A stretch of DNA of 64,000 nt from Streptomyces diacarni (GCF_003323715.1 NZ_QOIN01000019.1:1-64000); one strand, 5' to 3'; shown: positions 34,250 to 42,664, counted from the stretch's first letter. A program made the numbers and translations. Notes: generated by a model not told the origin, from the sequence alone.

Positions 34250-34278
34250 ACGAACTTGTTCGTGACGAACATGTTCGT
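34250..34278. promoter_or_regulatory. twin TetR operators
   Basis: ACGAACTTGTTCGT (34250-34263, near-palindrome) and ACGAACATGTTCGT (34265-34278, perfect 14-bp palindrome), centres 15 bp apart. They end 14 bp before the TetR start codon, so autorepression is strongly indicated. Confidence 0.85.
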
Positions 34279-34291
34279 TATCGTCTCGAGT

Positions 34292-34981
34292 ATGACACCC
34301 CGCCCCACCCACGAGAGCCGCCGGGAGCGCCCGGCGAAACCCGCGCTCAGCCACGACCGCATCGTCGCCGCGGCCGTCCGCGTCATGCGGACCGAAGGGC
34401 TGCGGCGCGTCACCATGAGGCGCCTGGCCACGGAGCTGGACACGGGTCCCGCCTCGCTGTACGTCTACGTCGCGAACACGGCCGCACTGCACGCCGCCGT
34501 CCTGGAGGAACTCCTGGGCGAGGTGGACCTCGGCCCCGTGGCGGCTCCGGGGGAGTGGCGCGAGCGGCTCGCCGCCGTGCTCGTCTCCTACACCCGCGTG
34601 CTCTTCGCCCACCCCGAGCTCGCGCACTCGGCCCTCGTGGCCCGCCCTGCGGGGCCCCACTACCTGGCCCTGGTCGAGGGGGTGCTGGCGCTGCTCCACG
34701 AGGGAGGCGTCCCCGGGGGGCAGGCGGCGTGGGGCGTGGACGTGCTCCTCCAGGTGGCCACCGCCACCGCGGCCGAACAGTCCGCACGCCAGGACGACGA
34801 CGCGGCCAAAGAGGAGCACCACGCACTGGTGCGGGCGCTTGCCGAGGCGCCGCCCGGCACCCACCCCCGGATCGCCGCGCTCGGCGACGACCTCACCTCC
34901 GGCACCCCGCACCAGCGCCTGCGCTGGATCTTCCAGGCGGTCGTCAACGGCACGTCGGCCACACCACGGGAGGCGACCTGA
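34292..34981 (+). CDS. TetR-family repressor upstream of the Tet(X)-like monooxygenase
   Basis: A 229-residue TetR protein: DNA-binding helices in SHDRIVAAAVRVMRTEGLRRVTMRRLATELDTGPASLYVYV and a C-terminal domain like that of tetracycline-repressor-type proteins (TetR_C). ATG at 34292 lies right behind the twin operators; earlier in-frame codons would start inside them. The Tet(X)-like gene starts 72 bp downstream in the same direction. The pair looks like an inducible self-protection or catabolic unit in which the monooxygenase substrate may be the inducer. Confidence 0.92.
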   Translation: MTPRPTHESRRERPAKPALSHDRIVAAAVRVMRTEGLRRVTMRRLATELDTGPASLYVYVANTAALHAAVLEELLGEVDLGPVAAPGEWRERLAAVLVSYTRVLFAHPELAHSALVARPAGPHYLALVEGVLALLHEGGVPGGQAAWGVDVLLQVATATAAEQSARQDDDAAKEEHHALVRALAEAPPGTHPRIAALGDDLTSGTPHQRLRWIFQAVVNGTSATPREAT

Positions 34982-35053
34982 CCCGCGCCCCGGCGGAACG
35001 AGCACCGACCTGAATCCCCGTACCGAACGCACCGCCCCAGAAAGGTCCAGCAC

Positions 35054-36205
35054 ATGACCCCTCATTTCCCCATCGCCGTCGTCGGAGGCGGGCTCGGCGG
35101 CCTGACGCTCGCCCGCGTGCTGCACGTCCACGGCATCGACGTGCCCGTCTTCGACCTCGACGCCTCCCCGCGCGCCCGCACCCAGGGCGGCATGCTCGAC
35201 ATCCACGAGGACACCGGACAGGCGGCGCTGCGTGCGGCGCGTCTGCACGAGGACTTCCTGGCGAAGGTGCACCCCGGAGGCCAGGAGCTGCGCGTCATGG
35301 ACAAACACGGCCGCGTCCTGCGCGAGGACGGCGACGACACGGGAGGACGGCCCGAGATCGACCGGGGCGACCTGCGCGACCTGCTGCTGTCCTCACTGCC
35401 CGGGGACACCGTGCGCTGGAAGGCCAGGGTGCTCTCCTGCCGCGCACTGGGGGAGGGCCGGCACGAGGTGACGCTGGCCGACGGCACGGCGTTCACCACG
35501 GATCTGCTCGTCGGCGCCGACGGGGCCTGGTCCCGGGTCCGCCCCCTCGTCAGCGGGGCGACGCCTGCCTACACCGGGGTCTCCTTCGTCGAACTCGACC
35601 TGCTGGACGCGGACGCGCGCCACCCCGCGTGCGCCGAGACGATCGGCCGCGGCATGCTCTTCGCGCTCGGTGAGGAGAAGGGGCTGCTCGCCCACCGCGA
35701 GACCGACGGCTGCCTGCACATCTACGTGGCCCTCCGGGCGGACGAGGCCTGGCTGGCGGCCCTCGACCGCACCGACGGCGGCGACACGGTGAAGACCACC
35801 CTCCTGCGGTACTTCGAGGGCTGGGACCCCGCCCTGCGCCGGCTCGTCGCCGAGGCGGACGGCCGTCCCGTGCCGCGCGCCATCCACGCGCTGCCCGTCG
35901 GGCACCGGTGGGCCCGCGTCCCGGGGGTGACCCTTCTCGGTGACGCGGCCCACCTGATGTCCCCGTTCGCCGGGGAAGGCGCCAACCTCGCACTCATCGA
36001 CGGCGCCGACCTCGGCCGCTGCCTGGCCGGTCATCCGGGGGACGTCGAGGCGGCGCTGGCGGCGTACGAGGAGACGCTCTTCTCGCGCGCGGCGCACGCG
36101 GCCGGGGAATCCGCGCGGGGCCTGGAGATCCTCTTCTCCCCCGACGCGCCCCGGCCGCTGCTGGAGATGTTCGACGGCCTCGACGCGGAACCGCGCAGGC
36201 CCTGA
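35054..36205 (+). CDS. FAD-dependent aromatic monooxygenase, Tet(X)-like
   Basis: A 383-residue class A flavoprotein hydroxylase. GG motif: IAVVGGGLGGLTLARVLHVHGI; the family segment GGMLDIHEDTGQAALRAARL and RPEIDRGDLRDLLL match tetracycline-inactivating monooxygenases. The DG motif is LVGADGAWSRVRP and the GD motif VTLLGDAAHLMSPFAGEGANLAL. No signal peptide or C-terminal thioredoxin-like domain. ATG at 35054 has AAAGG upstream. It follows a TetR gene, so inducible hydroxylation of an aromatic polyketide or antibiotic is plausible, but many chromosomal homologues do not confer tetracycline resistance. Confidence 0.88.
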   Translation: MTPHFPIAVVGGGLGGLTLARVLHVHGIDVPVFDLDASPRARTQGGMLDIHEDTGQAALRAARLHEDFLAKVHPGGQELRVMDKHGRVLREDGDDTGGRPEIDRGDLRDLLLSSLPGDTVRWKARVLSCRALGEGRHEVTLADGTAFTTDLLVGADGAWSRVRPLVSGATPAYTGVSFVELDLLDADARHPACAETIGRGMLFALGEEKGLLAHRETDGCLHIYVALRADEAWLAALDRTDGGDTVKTTLLRYFEGWDPALRRLVAEADGRPVPRAIHALPVGHRWARVPGVTLLGDAAHLMSPFAGEGANLALIDGADLGRCLAGHPGDVEAALAAYEETLFSRAAHAAGESARGLEILFSPDAPRPLLEMFDGLDAEPRRP

Positions 36206-36249
36206 AGCGGACCGCCGGGGCCTTCGCCGCGGGCATCCCGCGGTCCGCT
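36206..36249. terminator. convergent terminator-like stem
   Basis: AGCGGACCGC (36206-36215) and GCGGTCCGCT (36240-36249) are perfect 10-bp arms around a 24-nt loop, immediately after the monooxygenase stop. The opposite gene ends at 36332. Confidence 0.55.
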
Positions 36250-36268
36250 CAGGACCGGCCGCCGCCTT

Positions 36269-36311
36269 CGGTGAGAGGCGCCCCACGGCCTACGGTGAGA
36301 GGCGCCCCACG
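36269..36311. repeat. 19-bp direct repeat, 24-bp period
   Basis: CGGTGAGAGGCGCCCCACG occurs at 36269-36287 and 36293-36311 in the convergent gap. GGCGCC inside each copy is palindromic. No function is apparent. Confidence 0.7.
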
Positions 36312-36331
36312 TCCCGACGGAGCGAGGTGCT

Positions 36332-37153
36332 CTAGGACCAGACCTCGCCGACCCACTCCGGGTGGTCGACGAAGGGGTTGCGGTTGTGCTGGAACTGGTC
36401 GTATATGACGTCGTTGCGCCGCTTCTCGAAGTCGTCCGGCGGGTCCTGCTCGCTCCACTGCTTCAGCACGGACAGGCGTCCCAGGTTGGGCGCTGAGCCG
36501 TTGTCCACCTTGTCGTTGGGCTCCAGGTCGGGGTGCGAGTCGTCGCCCTCGTAGCGGACGGCCATGTACAGCACCATGCGGGCCACGTCGCCCTTGACCT
36601 CGTCACGGGGCTCGAACGAGTCGTCGTCGGTGAAGTTGCCCGGCGCCTCGCCGACTTCCTCGCCTCCCTCGTCGAAGTCCTTGTTGCCGCGCTGGCTGTT
36701 CACGCTGACGTCCGTGGGGCGCAGGTGGTGGACGTCCGTGCCGGGCCCTGGCGAGGTCCCGAAGTCGCCGTGGGACTTGGCCCACACGTGCTCACGGTTC
36801 CACTGGTCGGCGCCTCCTCCGTTGTCGTCGGCGCTCTGCGAGCGGCCGGAGTAGAGGAGGACGACTTTCGAGGAGTCTGCCGGGTCCTGGTCGGTGGCCT
36901 TGAGCGCGTCCCACACCTGGTCGTAGGAGAGCGTCTCGGACTCCTTGATGATCCCGTGCAGCGCCGTCTTGAGCTCGGGGCCCGTCTTGCCGTCGGCGTC
37001 GTTGTAGTAGTCGTCGGGCGCGGCGTAGGGGGAGGCCGCGGGGGAGTGGGGGGAGTCGGGGCTGAGTGGCATCGCCGCCACCGGCGCCTGGGCCAGCGCT
37101 AGCAGCGTCGCGGTACCGAGGGTGACAGCCAGAGGAGCGCGAAGAGCACGCAT
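36332..37153 (-). CDS. secreted endonuclease I family DNase
   Basis: A 273-residue extracellular nuclease of the EndA/NucM (endonuclease I) family. A signal peptide (APLAVTLGTATLLALAQAPVAA) is followed by the beta-beta-alpha-metal core: WNREHVWAKSHGDFG with the general-base His and DVHHLRPTDVSVNSQRGNKDFD with metal-binding residues. Length fits the single-domain secreted form. ATG at 37153 is followed by a basic n-region. It likely degrades DNA for nutrient recovery. It stands alone, with a 465-bp upstream region carrying an inverted repeat. Confidence 0.92.
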   Translation of the reverse strand: MRALRAPLAVTLGTATLLALAQAPVAAMPLSPDSPHSPAASPYAAPDDYYNDADGKTGPELKTALHGIIKESETLSYDQVWDALKATDQDPADSSKVVLLYSGRSQSADDNGGGADQWNREHVWAKSHGDFGTSPGPGTDVHHLRPTDVSVNSQRGNKDFDEGGEEVGEAPGNFTDDDSFEPRDEVKGDVARMVLYMAVRYEGDDSHPDLEPNDKVDNGSAPNLGRLSVLKQWSEQDPPDDFEKRRNDVIYDQFQHNRNPFVDHPEWVGEVWS

Positions 37154-37618
37154 GGGGGGTCCTCTCGACGGTGCGGTTCCGCCTCCGGGGCGTCAACGGC
37201 TCCGGGAGCGGCCCGCATTGGGCATGTGACCGGGCAGCCTGCCACACTTTCGAACACGTGCAAGAGGGGGCACGTGTTCGCAGTGGGGTCTCGCGCGTGC
37301 CCCGGCGGCGCCTGCGGTGCGCGTCGGCCCGGGTCCGCACGGGTCCGCACGGGGTGCGCTCACTGGTCGTCGGCGCGTTCAAATGCGGTCACTGAGTGGT
37401 CAGTTCCGAAAGTGTGCCGGTCATTTTGCGCGCATCCCTGGCATGTTCCCGTGGAATTTGCCGGAACGGGCGACCCCTGGCATGCAAATGCGTAGCGTCA
37501 GCCTCACCGTCCGTGTCCGGGCGGTATCAACCGTCGTCCGCGTGGCGTGGCGTGGCAGGGCAGGGCGCTGCCGTGCTGTGCCGTTCTGTTCCGTGCCGTT
37601 CCGGGGAGGGGGTACAGC
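37154..37618. other. divergent intergenic region between the nuclease and the roadblock operon
   Basis: 465 bp without a credible gene. It contains the inverted repeat at 37251-37280 and CACACTTTCG at 37243-37252 with its reverse complement CGAAAGTGTG at 37408-37417. A 10-bp direct repeat CCCTGGCATG lies at 37436 and 37475. A low-complexity stretch follows at about 37540-37605 with repeated GGCGTGGC and CCGTTC/TGCCGT. The AT content is locally raised around 37405-37500, so promoters for both genes probably lie here. Confidence 0.6.
37251..37280. promoter_or_regulatory. 11-bp perfect inverted repeat upstream of the secreted nuclease
   Basis: CGAACACGTGC and GCACGTGTTCG around an 8-nt purine loop. 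It lies about 100 bp upstream of the nuclease start and 340 bp upstream of the roadblock operon. It could be an operator or the 5'-leader hairpin of either transcript. Confidence 0.5.
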
Positions 37619-38020
37619 GTGTCCGGAATCGACGCATGCCTGCTCGAGGTGATGCGCTTACCCGGTGCGCGCAGTGCCGCCGTCGTCGACTGGATCAGCG
37701 GGCTGGCACTGGGGGTCGCGGGGGACGCGCCAGGAGGCGACCACGAGGCGGCCGCCTGCGAGACGGCCGAACTGGCCCGCATGGTCGCCGAGAACCGCTC
37801 GTTCGGACCGCTCGCCGCACCGACGCCGCAGGAGTTCGACACCGCACCGTCCGTCGAGGACGTCATCGCGACGAACAGCGACAGCTACCACCTGCTGCGG
37901 TTCGTCACCGGCGCGCTCGAAGGCACCCTCTTCCTCCACCTGTGGCTCGCCCGCGACGAGGGGAACCTCGCACTGGCGCGCATCCGGCTCGGTGAGATAG
38001 CGGATCGGATGGTGCTGTGA
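37619..38020 (+). CDS. roadblock/LC7-like protein 1
   Basis: A 133-residue protein that looks homologous over its whole length to the LC7 protein encoded at 39943. Both have the GA-x-x-x-ALVD-x-x-SG-x-ALG opening (here GARSAAVVDWISGLALGVAG). Both end in a SYHLLRFV...LFLHLWLARDEGNLALARIRL-type strand-helix. Roadblock/LC7 domains dimerise and regulate small GTPases or filament systems; no GTPase is present here. GTG at 37619 follows GGGGAGGGGG. It is the first gene of a four-gene rightward operon; its TGA shares an A with the next ATG. Conserved length and pattern make it a real gene, function unknown. Confidence 0.8.
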   Translation: MSGIDACLLEVMRLPGARSAAVVDWISGLALGVAGDAPGGDHEAAACETAELARMVAENRSFGPLAAPTPQEFDTAPSVEDVIATNSDSYHLLRFVTGALEGTLFLHLWLARDEGNLALARIRLGEIADRMVL

Positions 38021-39249
38021 TGCGCTACGCCGTCCCACTGCCCGTCCCCGTCCTCGGGCCCGCGGCCGCACCACTGCTGAGAATGCCGCCCGAGTCCGGC
38101 CGGCAGCGCCCCTCCCGTCCCCAGCCGCAGGCCCGCCGTGCGGGCGGCGTCCCCTCCCCCGAGGAGCAACGGGCCCCGGCGGGACCCGCTCACGGCGTCC
38201 CTCCGCGCGACGCCGTACCCCGCACCAGCGCCCCCTCGATGCTGCACCGGCTCGCTCACGAGCGTGCCACCGGCGCCTTCACGCGGGCAGGAGGCACCCT
38301 CTTCCTCGTCGAAGGGCGGATCGCACACGCGGAAAGCCCGGCGGCGCCCGCGCTCGAACTCCTGCTGACGGGCGCCGGGTGTCCCTCCCGCACAGGCCGG
38401 CGCCACCCCGCGGCCCCACCGGATGTCGCCCCCTCGGCTTCCGCCCCACCGGCTGAGATGGACACGCACGCGATGCGGAGCCTCGTCGAGGCGGGACGCG
38501 TGCCGGGCGGGACGCTGGAGCTGTGCGCGCGCCTCGCCCTGTACGACGCGGCGTTCTTCGTGCTGGAGTCCGCAGGCGGTCCCGGACGCTTCCGCAAAGG
38601 GGTGCGGCACTGGCTCGGGGGCACCCCAGGCGCCGCCGGTGCCGTGACACTCGCGGCAGCGGAACGGGAGACGGCGCGCCGCCGGGCGCTTCTCGACCGC
38701 ATCTGGCCCGACGCCCGCCTGGACGTCCTGCCGCCCGTACCGACCGCGGCGGTGGCCCGCACCGACACGCCGCCGGCTGCGTCCGGGGCCCCGGCGCGCA
38801 CGGCGGCGGGCGGCGGCGCCGGGCTGGTGCCCGCACGCCGCCTCGCGGTGCTGGAACTGGCCGACGGCGTGCGCAACGCCACCGACTTGGCGCGGGCCCT
38901 GGGCCGACCCGCCTTCCACACCCTCGTGGACCTGCGCAGACTGGCGGCCGCGGGACTGGTCGTAGCGCAGGGCGCCGGAGCCCGCACGGACACCGGGGGC
39001 CGGCCCGTTGACCTCGTGCCCGTCCGGACGCCGGAGGCCACCCCGCGGCCGACCTCGGCGATCGCTCCGCCCTCGGACCCGAGGCTCGCCCCGCCGCGGG
39101 CCGCGGCGGCTGAACCGTCGCAGACCACGATGGCTGAACCCCCCGCGGGCGCTCCGGGGGAGGGGGCCGCTGTGGCGCCGCCCGCCGTGTTCCCCGACCC
39201 GGACGTCGCGCTGCTGCGCAGGCTCAGGGACGCACTGGAGGCCCTGTGA
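38020..39249 (+). CDS. DUF4388-like protein with winged-helix-like segment
   Basis: A 409-residue cytosolic protein. Residues ~65-200 resemble the DUF4388/PatA N-terminal type (ATGAFTRAGGTLFLVEGRIAHAE, later LCARLALYDAAFFVLES). Residues ~265-320 look like a winged helix (ARRLAVLELADGVRNATDLARALGRPAFHTLVDLRRLAAAGLVVAQ). Two Pro/Ala-rich linkers, one N-terminal and one C-terminal, flank these. The start overlaps the previous stop (TGATG); GTG at 38017 is an alternative. The C-terminus overlaps the next roadblock gene by 4 bp. A signal-coupled DNA-binding or adaptor protein for the roadblock proteins is the natural inference, not shown by sequence. Confidence 0.65.
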   Translation: MRYAVPLPVPVLGPAAAPLLRMPPESGRQRPSRPQPQARRAGGVPSPEEQRAPAGPAHGVPPRDAVPRTSAPSMLHRLAHERATGAFTRAGGTLFLVEGRIAHAESPAAPALELLLTGAGCPSRTGRRHPAAPPDVAPSASAPPAEMDTHAMRSLVEAGRVPGGTLELCARLALYDAAFFVLESAGGPGRFRKGVRHWLGGTPGAAGAVTLAAAERETARRRALLDRIWPDARLDVLPPVPTAAVARTDTPPAASGAPARTAAGGGAGLVPARRLAVLELADGVRNATDLARALGRPAFHTLVDLRRLAAAGLVVAQGAGARTDTGGRPVDLVPVRTPEATPRPTSAIAPPSDPRLAPPRAAAAEPSQTTMAEPPAGAPGEGAAVAPPAVFPDPDVALLRRLRDALEAL

Positions 39250-39875
39250 TCAGCAGGTTCAGGCAGCGTGCCGAAAGGAGAGTGCTCGTGGTGGCGGAGC
39301 CGGGCGTGAGCGAGGAACTGCACGGACTGCTGGCCAGGGCTCCGCAGATCGGCGGGGCGCTGGCGGCCACCGTCGACGGCTTCGTCCTCGCCGAGGCCCT
39401 CGGCCCCGCGCGGCCCGCACAGACCGGCCGGCCCGCACAGACCGGCCGGCCCGCGCAGGCCGCTCAGACCGCGCAGCGACCAGACGCGGAACCGCTGGCC
39501 GCTCTCACCGCCGCCGCGCTGGGGCTGGCTTTCCGGATGAACGAGGCGACCGGGCGCGGCGCCTTCCGCGAGCTGCTGATCCACGGGGAGCTGGGGTATG
39601 TCGCCACCTACGCGGCGGGCCCTTCCGCCGTGCTCACACTCCTGGCGGACGACCGCGCCAACGTCGGCCGTCTGCATCTGGAGGGGCGGCGCACCGCGGG
39701 GCGCATCGGAGAAGCCCTCGCCGCCTCCCGGCACTCACCGCCCCCGCCGCCCACCTCGCCCCCGGCTCCCGCCGGCGGCTGGGGCGAGGCCGGCGGCGCC
39801 CGCACCCCTCCCGAGGACGAGCCCCGCAGGCCACCGCTCGAGAGGCGCAGACGGAATCCGCCGTCACCGATGTGA
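39246..39875 (+). CDS. roadblock/LC7-like protein 2
   Basis: A 209-residue protein whose central part has the LC7 pattern: LHGLLARAPQIGGALAATVDGFVLAEALG, then after an insert TAAALGLAFRMNEATGRGAFRELLIHGELGYVATYAAGPSAVLTLLADD. The insert holds two perfect 18-bp tandem copies (39411-39446, Arg-Pro-Ala-Gln-Thr-Gly repeats). The C-terminal ~45 residues are Pro-rich and basic. GTG at 39246 overlaps the preceding stop. It is more divergent than the other two roadblock proteins and probably forms heterodimers with one of them. Confidence 0.68.
   Translation: MISRFRQRAERRVLVVAEPGVSEELHGLLARAPQIGGALAATVDGFVLAEALGPARPAQTGRPAQTGRPAQAAQTAQRPDAEPLAALTAAALGLAFRMNEATGRGAFRELLIHGELGYVATYAAGPSAVLTLLADDRANVGRLHLEGRRTAGRIGEALAASRHSPPPPPTSPPAPAGGWGEAGGARTPPEDEPRRPPLERRRRNPPSPM
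39411..39460. repeat. 18-bp tandem repeat in the roadblock-like gene
   Basis: Two perfect copies starting at 39411 and 39429 and a partial third from 39447. It encodes a Pro-Ala-Gln-Thr-Gly-Arg linker that interrupts the LC7 domain. Confidence 0.85.
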
Positions 39876-39942
39876 CGTGCGGGCGCACCGCACCACCACC
39901 CGCGAACCGCACCACCCACCCGACGAAAGGCAGCACAGCGTC

Positions 39943-40317
39943 ATGGCCAACACCGAAGCCTCCCTCAAGGAAGCGATGGGCAGCATCGACGGCGCGATCG
40001 GGGTGGCCCTGGTCGACTACACCAGCGGCATGGCCCTGGGGACCGTCGGCGGTGGCAAGAACTTCGACCTGGAGGTCGCCGCCGCCGGGAACACGGACGT
40101 CGTGCGCGCCAAGCTGCGCACGATGGAACACCTCGGACTCCAGGACGAGATCGAGGACATCCTGATCACCCTCGGCACGCAGTACCACCTGATCCGCCTG
40201 CTGAGAGCCAAGAGCGGCAACGGGCTGTTCCTCTACATCGCCCTGGACGCGGGCAAGTCCAACCTCGCCATGGCGCGGCACCAGTTGCGCCGGATCGAGG
40301 CGCACCTGGAGGTGTGA
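39943..40317 (+). CDS. roadblock/LC7 family protein 3
   Basis: A 124-residue single-domain roadblock/LC7 protein: ASLKEAMGSIDGAIGVALVDYTSGMALGTVGGGKNFDLEVAAAGNTDVVRAKLRTM at the N-terminus with the GA-x-G-x-ALVDY-x-SG-x-ALG signature, and the C-terminal GNGLFLYIALDAGKSNLAMARHQLRRIE helix. ATG at 39943 follows GAAAGG. It lies 67 bp after the second roadblock gene and is last in the operon, ahead of a 15-bp terminator. Known relatives act as GTPase co-regulators (MglB, CvnB); a GTPase partner must be elsewhere if needed. Confidence 0.85.
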   Translation: MANTEASLKEAMGSIDGAIGVALVDYTSGMALGTVGGGKNFDLEVAAAGNTDVVRAKLRTMEHLGLQDEIEDILITLGTQYHLIRLLRAKSGNGLFLYIALDAGKSNLAMARHQLRRIEAHLEV

Positions 40318-40332
40318 GAGACCGGCGGAACC

Positions 40333-40373
40333 CACCGCGCCTCCCCTTCCGCCGGGGTAGGGGAGGCGCGGTG
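40333..40373. terminator. 15-bp perfect convergent terminator
   Basis: CACCGCGCCTCCCCT and AGGGGAGGCGCGGTG around an 11-nt loop, between the roadblock operon and the leftward secDF gene. Confidence 0.8.
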
Positions 40374-40390
40374 CGGTGTGGCGGGCGGGC

Positions 40391-42664
40391 TCAGGAGCGC
40401 CGCACCGGCTTCGCCGAGCGGGACCTCTTCCCGGTGTCGCCGGTGAGTGTCACTGCCAGGGGCGTGGCGGTGAAGACGGACGACCAGGTGCCGACCACGA
40501 TCCCGATGAGCAGCGCCAGGGCGAAGTCGGTGAGGGAGTCGCCGCCCAGGACGGCCAGCGCGGAGAGGATGAACACCGCGCCGAGACCGGTGTTGACGGT
40601 GCGGGGCAGCGTCTGGAGCACCGCTCGGTTCGCCAGTTCGGGGAAGGGCGCGGTGCGGCGGCCCCGGCTCAGCTCCCTGAGCCGGTCGAAGACGACGATG
40701 GAGTCGTTGACGGAGTAACCGATGACGGTGAGGAGCGCGGCCAGGAACACGCCGTCGAGTGGTTTGCCGAGCCAGGCGAAGACCCCGACGAGCACGAGGA
40801 CATCGTGCGCCATGGCGACCACCGCGGCCGAACCGAGCAGCCAGCGGAAACGCGCCGCGAGGTAGAGGAGTTGCGAGCCCAGGGCCACCGCCAGGGCGAT
40901 GAGCGCTCCTTGGCGCAGTTCCTCGCCGATGCTGGGCCCGACCACCTCGTCGCGCAGTTTCTCCGCCTCCCCGGCCAGGCCGCTCACCGTCGCGGTGACC
41001 TCTTCCTCGTCGGCGTTGGACAACTCGTCCGTGCGCACCGTGAGGTTGTCGTCCCCGGAGGACTGCACGACCGCGCGCGGGAAGCCGGCGTCGGCGAGGG
41101 CGGCCCGCGCCTTGTCCGGGTCGACGGACTCGGTGGTGGTGTACTCGATGAGCCGGCCGCCGGTGAACTCGACGCCCAGGTCCAGGCCGCGGACGGCGAT
41201 GCCCGCGGTGGCCAGGAGGACGGCGGCCGCCGAGGCGGCCAGCCACCGCCGCGGATGGCGCATCAGGTGCGGGTCGCGGCGCAGCAGCCGGGCCCGCACC
41301 GCTCCCGCCCCCGCGATACCCGACAGCCGGGGACGCTGCCGCACCGCGCGCCGGGAGGCGGCGAACTCGGCGAGCACCCGCGTGATCACCAGGGCGCTGA
41401 ACATGGACGCGATGACGCCGATGCCCAGGGTGACTCCGAAGCCGCGCACCGGCCCGGAGGCCAGGAAGAACAGCAGCGCCGCGGCGATGAGCGTGGTGAT
41501 GTTGGAGTCGGCGATCGCGCTGAACGCGTTGCGGAAGCCGGCCGCGAGTGAGGTGCGGGTACTGGGCCTGCTGCGGGCCGCGTACTCCTCCCTGGCTCGT
41601 TCGAACACCAGGACGTTGGCGTCCACGGCCATGCCGATCGCCAGGACGAATCCGGCCAGACCCGGCAGGGTCAAGGTGGCGCCGAGAGCGGCCAGCGCCG
41701 CGTAGGACAGCAGGCCATAGCAGGCCAGTGCGACGACGGCGAGCGCCCCCATGAGGCGGTAGACGGTGACGATGAACAGCGCGGTCAGCCCGGTGCCGAC
41801 GACGGCGGCCCACGCGCTGGCTTCGATGGCCTCCGCGCCCAATGTGGGACCGACGGTGCGCTGTTCGACGGTCTCGACCGGCACGGGCAGGGCCCCGCCG
41901 TTGATGAGGAGCGCCAACTCGCGTGCCTCCTCGTGGCTGAACCGTCCCGTGATCTCGGTGGAGCCCCCCGTGATGCCGGTACGGCAGGTGACCGACGGGT
42001 CGACCTGGGGCGAGGAGATGACCTTGTCGTCGAGGACGATCGCCACCCGGCGCGCGGGATCGCCGGGCGGTTGGCAGGCTGCCTGACCGGTCAGCCCGGC
42101 CCACCCGGCACGCCCCTTGCCTTCGAAGTCGACGGTGACGTGCCAGCCCGTACCGCGCTGCTGGTCGATGCGGGCGTCGGCGCTCTTGACGTCCTCTCCG
42201 GTCAGTGAGGCAGCCGCCAGGCGCAGGGGATCGCCGGAGTCGTCCTTGAGCACCCGCTCGCGGTGCGGGCCGCGGTCCTTGCCCTTCTGTGCGCTCTTGT
42301 CGGGCTTCTCGGCGGCGCCGAGGACCTCGTGGAAGGTCAGCTGCGCGGTACGGCCCAGCACCTCGGTCGCCTTCTCGGGGTCCTGCACCCCGGGCAGTTC
42401 GACGATGATCCGGTTGTCCCCGGACCGGGTGAGCGTGGGTTCGGTGACGCCGAGGGCGTCGATGCGGCCCCGCAGTACCTCCACGGTGCGGTCGGTCGCC
42501 TCGCTGTCGGCGGCCGCCGTGGGGGTGGAGCGGGTTTCCAGGACGATCTGGGTGCCGCCCCGCAGGTCGAGTCCGAGGCGGACCGGCACGGTGGCGGCGA
42601 TGAAAACGGAGAGAGCGAGCACGGCGAGTGCGCACAACGCCCTCACGCGCAGGGAACGCGTCAC
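40391..42664 (-). CDS. secDF: SecDF fused protein-export membrane protein
   Basis: A 757-residue RND-type membrane protein using the proton gradient to assist Sec export. The SecD half has LGLDLRGGTQIVLETR after helix 1, the large extracytoplasmic domain, and LGAEAIEASAWAAVVGTGLTALF. The conserved TM4 region reads GFVLAIGMAVDANVLVFERARE. The SecF half begins near residue 490 (LGVEFTGGRLIEY) and has GYSVNDSIVVFDRLRE and RTVNTGL. All twelve expected helices are present. GTG at 42664 has GGAG six bases upstream. Some streptomycetes carry such a fused copy besides separate secD and secF; that may apply here. Confidence 0.95.
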   Translation of the reverse strand: MTRSLRVRALCALAVLALSVFIAATVPVRLGLDLRGGTQIVLETRSTPTAAADSEATDRTVEVLRGRIDALGVTEPTLTRSGDNRIIVELPGVQDPEKATEVLGRTAQLTFHEVLGAAEKPDKSAQKGKDRGPHRERVLKDDSGDPLRLAAASLTGEDVKSADARIDQQRGTGWHVTVDFEGKGRAGWAGLTGQAACQPPGDPARRVAIVLDDKVISSPQVDPSVTCRTGITGGSTEITGRFSHEEARELALLINGGALPVPVETVEQRTVGPTLGAEAIEASAWAAVVGTGLTALFIVTVYRLMGALAVVALACYGLLSYAALAALGATLTLPGLAGFVLAIGMAVDANVLVFERAREEYAARSRPSTRTSLAAGFRNAFSAIADSNITTLIAAALLFFLASGPVRGFGVTLGIGVIASMFSALVITRVLAEFAASRRAVRQRPRLSGIAGAGAVRARLLRRDPHLMRHPRRWLAASAAAVLLATAGIAVRGLDLGVEFTGGRLIEYTTTESVDPDKARAALADAGFPRAVVQSSGDDNLTVRTDELSNADEEEVTATVSGLAGEAEKLRDEVVGPSIGEELRQGALIALAVALGSQLLYLAARFRWLLGSAAVVAMAHDVLVLVGVFAWLGKPLDGVFLAALLTVIGYSVNDSIVVFDRLRELSRGRRTAPFPELANRAVLQTLPRTVNTGLGAVFILSALAVLGGDSLTDFALALLIGIVVGTWSSVFTATPLAVTLTGDTGKRSRSAKPVRRS

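Noticed and set aside
40318..40390. Small RNA candidate after the roadblock operon
   Set aside because: The only structure is a perfect convergent terminator stem; no promoter-like sequence in the 73-bp gap.
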